Positions 6,644 through 10,302 of a DNA stretch of 10,302 nucleotides are shown here, in pieces (position 1 is the stretch's first letter; the number at the start of each line of letters is the position of its first letter). The notes beneath the pieces were generated by a model. That model saw only the letters and a list, made by a program, of their open reading frames with translations. It searched no databases and was not told the DNA's origin. This DNA comes from Armatimonadota bacterium. Lineage in GTDB: Bacteria; Armatimonadota; UBA5829. The stretch is taken from NCBI GenBank assembly GCA_023398345.1, contig JAEWSK010000036.1, forward strand, positions 1 through 10,302, read 5' to 3'. The position numbers were made by a program, and so were the translations under genes.

Positions 6644-7756
6644 ATGGTTCCGAGGCTTATTATATTGCTGGCGTTGGTAGTTTTTTTACCGCACATGGTT
6701 GGTGCGCAATCAGCCGACAGCGTAATTGAATCGGGCGATCGTTTGAGAGTAATCGTGCTCGGCGTAAATGAAATGAGCGGGGAGGGGACCGTAAACTCCG
6801 GTGGCGATATAGCCATCCCGATAGTCGGCATGTTCAAAGTTGCTGGAAAGAGCACCGAACAAGCAGCCACGGAACTTGCAGCAATCGCGCGCAAGTGGGT
6901 CAAGCAGCCACAGGTCGCTGTGCAGATAGTTCAAAAAGCGCCGACGGTCGTTCTTGCGTCGGGTAAGGTGAAAAAGCCTGGAGCATATGTTGTAGGTTCG
7001 CGTTCAACTCTGCTGGAGCTTATCGGTGTTGCTGGCGGGGCGGATGAAAATGCCGATTTGAGCAAAATAAGCCTAATCCATGCGGGGGCCTCTAAAGCCG
7101 AGACGATTAACTTGCAGGACTACATCGACGGTAAATCCATTGCGCCCAATCTAATTTTGGCTAATGGCGACACTATAATGGTTCCTGAAAAAGTGACGAC
7201 TTTGGGCGTAATATTTGTTCTTGGCGAGGTCAATCGCATCGGTAGTTTTGAGCTTCGAGCGGGCATGCGCGTGCATGATGCAATTGGTCAAGCTGGTGGG
7301 ATAACAAATATGGCCGACCCTAACGGCGCGTCGCTCAAGTGCAAAGACGGTGAGCCGGTCAAATTCGATCTCACAAAGGCGCTTGCGCAGGATACTACTG
7401 AGGATAAATTGCTCTCGGCAGGCGATACGATCTATATACAGACAATATCGGGCACTTTTAATATCTACGGGGCCGTCAACCGTCCCGGCTCATATCCGAT
7501 AAAGCAATCACTGCCGCTCACAGATGCGCTTGCTCTGGCCGGAGGATATACGGCGCATGCAAAAATACAAAACGTGCGAATTATTCGAGCTTCTGAGCAA
7601 CAGAGCATACCTATCAATTTGGCCGATGTTCAAATGAAAGCTCAAAGCGTTGCCGTAATGCCCGGCGACACAATAGTCGTGCCGGAGCGCGGCGAAAAAA
7701 CCAGCCTTTGGCAAGTGCTTTCAGCCATTGGGACGTTGGGCTGGCTAGTTTGGTAA
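6644..7756 (+). CDS. Polysaccharide export protein, Wza-like, with SLBB repeats
   Basis: This is a secreted protein of the polysaccharide biosynthesis/export (Wza/GumB) family, which forms outer-membrane-linked channels for capsule or exopolysaccharide. The 370-residue protein has a signal peptide at about 1-22 (VPRLIILLALVVFLPHMVGAQ). A Poly_export domain lies at about 26-98 (VIESGDRLRVIVLG, GDIAIPIVGMFKVAG). Three SLBB-type modules follow at about 102-181, 190-265 and 272-347, each starting with a pattern like VxxSGKVKKPGAYxV and ending GDTIxVPE. The C-terminus ends with hydrophobic SLWQVLSAIGTLGWLVW, comparable in place to Wza's outer-membrane helix. No lipobox cysteine is seen, unlike Wza. 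The ATG at 6644 is chosen because GGGAGG lies 8 bases before it. No polysaccharide polymerase, kinase or glycosyltransferase genes are nearby, so the polymer is unknown. Confidence 0.9.
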   Translation: MVPRLIILLALVVFLPHMVGAQSADSVIESGDRLRVIVLGVNEMSGEGTVNSGGDIAIPIVGMFKVAGKSTEQAATELAAIARKWVKQPQVAVQIVQKAPTVVLASGKVKKPGAYVVGSRSTLLELIGVAGGADENADLSKISLIHAGASKAETINLQDYIDGKSIAPNLILANGDTIMVPEKVTTLGVIFVLGEVNRIGSFELRAGMRVHDAIGQAGGITNMADPNGASLKCKDGEPVKFDLTKALAQDTTEDKLLSAGDTIYIQTISGTFNIYGAVNRPGSYPIKQSLPLTDALALAGGYTAHAKIQNVRIIRASEQQSIPINLADVQMKAQSVAVMPGDTIVVPERGEKTSLWQVLSAIGTLGWLVW

Positions 7757-8644
7757 CTACATCTGCCTAAGCCGCTCGATCCGATCGGCGATTGGCGGGT
7801 GGGTGTCGAATAGGCTGTTAAGGCTGCCGCCGTGCTCGCGCAGTGGATTTGATATGAAAAGATGTGCCGTAGCTTTGTTGGCGGATTCAAGCGGTTGCTC
7901 ATCGCCCGCGATTTTTGCCAGAGCATTTGCAAGCCCGTCCGGGTAGCGAGTCATCATCGCTCCACTTGCGTCCGCTAAATATTCTCTTCGACGCGATATT
8001 GCGGCTTGGATAAGCATTGCAGATATTGGGGCTAAAATCGCCAGCGCAATGCCGATTATAAAAAAGATCGTTCCTAGTTGACCGCTGTCTTCGTCGTCTC
8101 TGCTGCGAAAACCGCCGAACCGACCGCTCCACCAAAACCAATCCGCCATCAGCGCAATTGCCCCAACCATGACCGCAACAAGCATCATGAATCGAATATC
8201 ATAATTTTTAATATGCGACATCTCATGTGCAAGCACGCCTTCCAACTCTGTCCGGTCCATTATGTCAAGAAGCCCCGTTGTTACGCAAACAACGGCGTGG
8301 TCGGGGTCGCGGCCTGTTGCAAACGCATTGGGTGCGGGGTCGTCCATAACATAAGCCTTGGGCACGGGCAGTCCGGATGCTAGCGCGAGACCCTCGACTG
8401 CATTTACATAGTGCGGAAATTCTTCTTTTTCGGCCGGCCTCGCATGCATTGATGCCAGCACGATTTTGTCGCTGTAATAAAAACTGCCGACAGTCATCAG
8501 CATTGCAGCCCCGAGCGCTATGGGTAGGATCAGTATGTTGTTTTCTATGCGCGCAAATACGTAGCCTATCCCGACAAAAAGCGCCAAAAACAACATTATA
8601 AGCACTCTTGATCGCCATATGTTACTCGAAATCTGTTCGTACAT
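7757..8644 (-). CDS. htpX: HtpX-type membrane M48 zinc metalloprotease
   Basis: HtpX is a membrane metalloprotease that takes part in quality control of membrane proteins. The 295-residue length fits the family. Two N-terminal membrane segments (about 13-31 and 36-56) precede the soluble region with GLPVPKAYVMDDPAPNAFATG. The zinc-binding HEMSH is at 140-144, and the third ligand lies in EYLADA (Glu221, with Asp225). Two more hydrophobic segments (about 153-170 and 192-212) sit between them. The ATG at 8644 is preceded by AGGGG at good spacing; an in-frame TTG at 8659 is part of that leader. It is 62 bases after lemA, a pairing seen in many genomes. Its stop codon directly abuts that of the convergent export gene. 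Confidence 0.95.
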   Translation of the reverse strand: MYEQISSNIWRSRVLIMLFLALFVGIGYVFARIENNILILPIALGAAMLMTVGSFYYSDKIVLASMHARPAEKEEFPHYVNAVEGLALASGLPVPKAYVMDDPAPNAFATGRDPDHAVVCVTTGLLDIMDRTELEGVLAHEMSHIKNYDIRFMMLVAVMVGAIALMADWFWWSGRFGGFRSRDDEDSGQLGTIFFIIGIALAILAPISAMLIQAAISRRREYLADASGAMMTRYPDGLANALAKIAGDEQPLESANKATAHLFISNPLREHGGSLNSLFDTHPPIADRIERLRQM

Positions 8645-8706
8645 AACTACCCCTGCCAATAAAGTCTGAGGGTGTAACCTCCAGATTAATACAATACAAG
8701 ATAAGA

Positions 8707-9261
8707 TTAGAAATCTACTTTAATCGGTTCGCGTGCGACATCTTCCATCTGGAAGTATTCGCGTTCTTTAAAGCCGAACATATTCGCGATTATGTTTGTC
8801 GGGAAGCTCTGAATTTGAGTGTTGAGCGTCATTACTTGATCGTTATAGAACTGCCGCGCATAAGCTATTTTGCTCTCAGTGCCGGAGAGTTCTTCTTGGA
8901 GCATCATAAAGTTTTCATTGGCTTTGAGCTGTGGGTATGCTTCGGCTACTGCAAACAGGCTCTTTAGCGCGTTAGTTATCTGATTTTGCGCCTCGCCTTG
9001 AGCCGCGGCTCCCTGTGCGTCCATCATTGAGCTGCGAGCAGCGGAGACGTTCTCAAAGACTTCTTTTTCATGCGCCGCATAACCTTTGACTGTCTCCACA
9101 AGGTTTGGTATGAGGTCAAAGCGGCGTTTTAGCTGCACATCAATCTGCGACCAGGCATTTTCTATCCTGTTGCGCAAGCTGACCAACTGGTTGTACTTTG
9201 CTATGAACGTTATTACAACCAGTACTACAATACCGAGTATTACAAGAGCTGTGGTTCCCAT
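8707..9261 (-). CDS. lemA: LemA family membrane-anchored protein
   Basis: LemA proteins have one N-terminal membrane helix and a helical bundle facing outward or into the periplasm; their exact role is unsettled. The 184-residue length is typical. Residues 4-21 are the membrane helix ([18 protein letters not shown]). The conserved block [43 protein letters not shown] (about 23-65) follows. [33 protein letters not shown] and [13 protein letters not shown] complete the family signature. The ATG at 9261 has GGAGG five bases upstream; a longer in-frame reading to 9294 adds residues the family lacks. It is probably co-transcribed with htpX, a conserved partnership. Confidence 0.95.
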   Translation of the reverse strand: MGTTALVILGIVVLVVITFIAKYNQLVSLRNRIENAWSQIDVQLKRRFDLIPNLVETVKGYAAHEKEVFENVSAARSSMMDAQGAAAQGEAQNQITNALKSLFAVAEAYPQLKANENFMMLQEELSGTESKIAYARQFYNDQVMTLNTQIQSFPTNIIANMFGFKEREYFQMEDVAREPIKVDF

Positions 9262-9297
9262 ATATCCTCCATCGTATGAACTGCTAAGTAGCAATCA

Positions 9298-9324
9298 GTT
9301 ATAGTATTCGTCATGTTCAATCAA
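9298..9324 (-). promoter_or_regulatory. Possible promoter of lemA-htpX
   Basis: On the minus strand TTGATT (9324-9319) is followed by TATAAC (9303-9298), giving a start about 30 bases before the lemA ATG. The spacer is only 15 bases, shorter than the usual 16-18, so this is tentative. Confidence 0.3.
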
Positions 9325-9359
9325 AGTTCCCTCATAATACAACGTATGCGTAAAAATAT

Positions 9360-9385
9360 GGAGGAATATTATGCTTGAAAGCTAA
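9360..9385 (+). other. Four-codon mini-ORF with a strong ribosome binding site
   Basis: GGAGG (9360-9364) stands six bases before ATG CTT GAA AGC TAA (9371-9385), encoding only Met-Leu-Glu-Ser. A one-base shift would open eleven codons (LKAKTLITIE after a TTG). It could be a leader peptide for the downstream repeat gene, or the broken start of a lost gene. No family can be assigned. Confidence 0.35.
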
Positions 9386-9525
9386 AACTCTTATTACAAT
9401 TGAATAACGACATTCTTCACTGGTGTGTTAATGCCTTTTTTACGCGGAACTACCCGGTATTACAGGCATATTTCCATGTGAATATGTCTGTGCCGGTTCT
9501 GATTGTACCCAGTAGGGAGTATGCC

Positions 9526-10023
9526 ATGGTATATCAGAATTGGTCACGGTATAAAGTGATCGCGGAGATTTGCCGACTTAGCCAAGAGGGGCAAGATCTC
9601 AGGCACGGTGAAATTGCAAAGAAGTACAAGACGTTAGTCAGCGCCTCTGTGCGTTACTTCGGCAGTTGGGGAAAGGCGGTGATGGCGTCGGGGATTGACT
9701 ACGACGAGATACGGCGAAAGTCGAAGTCGATCCGTTCGGCAAAAGTTACGAAATGGTCGCGTGAACGCATTAAAGGCGAGATAAAGACGCTCGCCGACAA
9801 AGGCGAAAGCCTGGCTGCTGCAACAACACGCTCCAAACACCCTGCGCTGTTTAGCGCCGCTGTTAGCTCTCGCTATTTTGGCAGTTGGCGCGAAGCACTT
9901 ACTTCGCTTGGAGTGGACTACGATTTGATACTTAGCATTGCCCGCAAGCGTGCTAAGCCCCCTCCCGGCAGAACACATTGGACTAGGACGGTCACACGAT
10001 GGCTTAATGTGTTTTGGCGTTAA
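9526..10023 (+). CDS. Tandem homing-endonuclease-associated (HNH_repeat-like) protein, likely C-terminally truncated
   Basis: The 165-residue basic protein is built from two copies of a roughly 60-residue module. Repeat 1 (about 6-63) and repeat 2 (about 77-135) share the pattern WSRxxxxxEIxxLxxxGxxL ... YFGSWxxAxxxxGxDYDxI. This matches the repeat found in proteins associated with HNH homing endonucleases (Pfam HNH_repeat), thought to bind DNA. A third copy seems to begin at HWTR (151-154) but ends after 14 residues. No HNH, GIY-YIG or other nuclease motif is present. The ATG at 9526 is preceded by AGGGAG; the frame is open to a TTG at 9400, but that extension has no ribosome binding site and a different composition. 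The last 20 bases overlap the convergent flavoprotein gene. Function is unknown: a DNA-binding regulator or a remnant of a larger protein are both possible. Confidence 0.75.
   Translation: MVYQNWSRYKVIAEICRLSQEGQDLRHGEIAKKYKTLVSASVRYFGSWGKAVMASGIDYDEIRRKSKSIRSAKVTKWSRERIKGEIKTLADKGESLAAATTRSKHPALFSAAVSSRYFGSWREALTSLGVDYDLILSIARKRAKPPPGRTHWTRTVTRWLNVFWR
9541..9933 (+). repeat. Two tandem protein-level repeat units within the HNH_repeat-like gene
   Basis: The units start at about 9541 and 9754, 213 bases apart. The similarity is clear in protein (WSR at each start, YFGSW near each end, then GIDYD or GVDYD) but weak in DNA, so the duplication is old and kept under protein-level selection. Confidence 0.7.
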
Positions 10024-10302
10024 TCGCAGCAGATTCACCGGCGACGTATCCGGTCGAAAACGCAGCTTGAAGATTATAGTCTCCGGTTTCGGCGTCGATG
10101 TCGATAGTTTCACCGGCGAAGAAAAGTCCTTCGACTATCTTTGACTGCATTGTGCGCGGGTCGATTTCACAAATCGGGACGCCACCTGCAGTTACGATTG
10201 CCTCTTCTAGTGGGCCACAGGCGATTGCCGTCAATTTGAAGCACTTCAACTGACGAACTATTTGCTCGCGCTGCTGTGATGTAATTGTATTGATTGGCGT
10301 TG
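10004..10302 (-). CDS. HI0933/YhiN-family flavoprotein, C-terminal part
   Basis: These are the last 98 codons of an NAD(P)/FAD-dependent oxidoreductase of the HI0933-like family (also called YhiN or BaiN-like); the start lies beyond the right edge. The visible part has AIVTAGGV, IDPRTMQSKIVEGLFFAGETIDIDAETGDYN and LQAAFSTGYVAGESAA. These form the C-terminal FAD-contacting region, where the GLFFAGE block and the glycine-rich NLQAAFSTG segment are highly conserved. The frame is open to the window edge. The substrate of most family members is unknown. Its stop codon lies within the convergent repeat gene, an overlap of 20 bases. Confidence 0.92.
   Translation of the reverse strand, partial: TPINTITSQQREQIVRQLKCFKLTAIACGPLEEAIVTAGGVPICEIDPRTMQSKIVEGLFFAGETIDIDAETGDYNLQAAFSTGYVAGESAAINAKTH

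Noticed and set aside
6307..6903. A 198-residue minus-strand reading frame across the tRNA-Pro and the export gene start.
   Set aside because: It translates the reverse complement of the tRNA (the run with RRDSNSRPLVPKTSALTKLRYAP is typical of antisense tRNA translation), both terminators and the start of a real gene.
8655..8690. GGAGG on the minus strand upstream of htpX as a start signal for an extra small gene.
   Set aside because: No start codon lies at usable spacing; the AGGGG nearer the htpX ATG serves htpX.
9400..9525. N-terminal extension of the repeat protein from a TTG at 9400.
   Set aside because: No ribosome binding site, composition unlike the repeats, and a well-placed AGGGAG precedes the ATG at 9526.
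1..10302. CRISPR array, insertion sequence, prophage or integron signature.
   Set aside because: No regularly spaced direct repeats, no transposase or integrase, and no terminal inverted repeats with target duplications were seen. The tRNA-Pro is intact, with no integrase or tRNA-end duplication beside it.

Overview
The window reads as ordinary chromosome of a diderm, flagellated bacterium of moderate GC content. The L-ring protein FlgH and the P-ring chaperone FlgA require a periplasm and an outer membrane, and a Wza-like polysaccharide export protein agrees with that. No gene fixes the phylum. A deep-branching diderm lineage (Armatimonadota-like, for example) would fit, but that is inference only.

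Positions 1-4852 are a run of six minus-strand genes. In transcription order they are an RluD-type pseudouridine synthase, a DUF72 protein, flgF, flgG, flgA and flgH, with flgH cut by the left edge. The four flagellar genes are the distal rod and ring-assembly block: FlgF and FlgG build the rod, FlgA helps P-ring assembly, and FlgH forms the L-ring. A sigma-28-like promoter overlaps the DUF72 stop codon just ahead of flgF, which would give the flagellar block its own control. Positions 4853-5220 are a non-coding divergent spacer with two large nested inverted repeats.

On the plus strand follow holA (DNA polymerase III delta subunit), a tRNA-Pro(UGG) with a clear promoter and intrinsic terminator, a second terminator-like nested hairpin, and a periplasmic polysaccharide-export protein with three SLBB-type repeats. 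That gene meets, with no spacer, a convergent minus-strand pair, lemA-htpX (membrane-associated LemA and an HtpX-type M48 metalloprotease). The right end holds a plus-strand gene made of two tandem repeats of the homing-endonuclease-associated (HNH_repeat) kind, followed by a cut-off third. It overlaps the 3' end of a minus-strand HI0933/YhiN-family flavoprotein that runs off the window.

Most of the window is core housekeeping and motility. I see no phage, IS element, CRISPR array or clear defence system. The parts most worth a second look are the structured spacer at 4905-5095, the hairpin directly before the export gene, the repeat-only gene at 9526-10023, the FlgH signal peptide without a lipobox cysteine, and the putative flagellar promoter.
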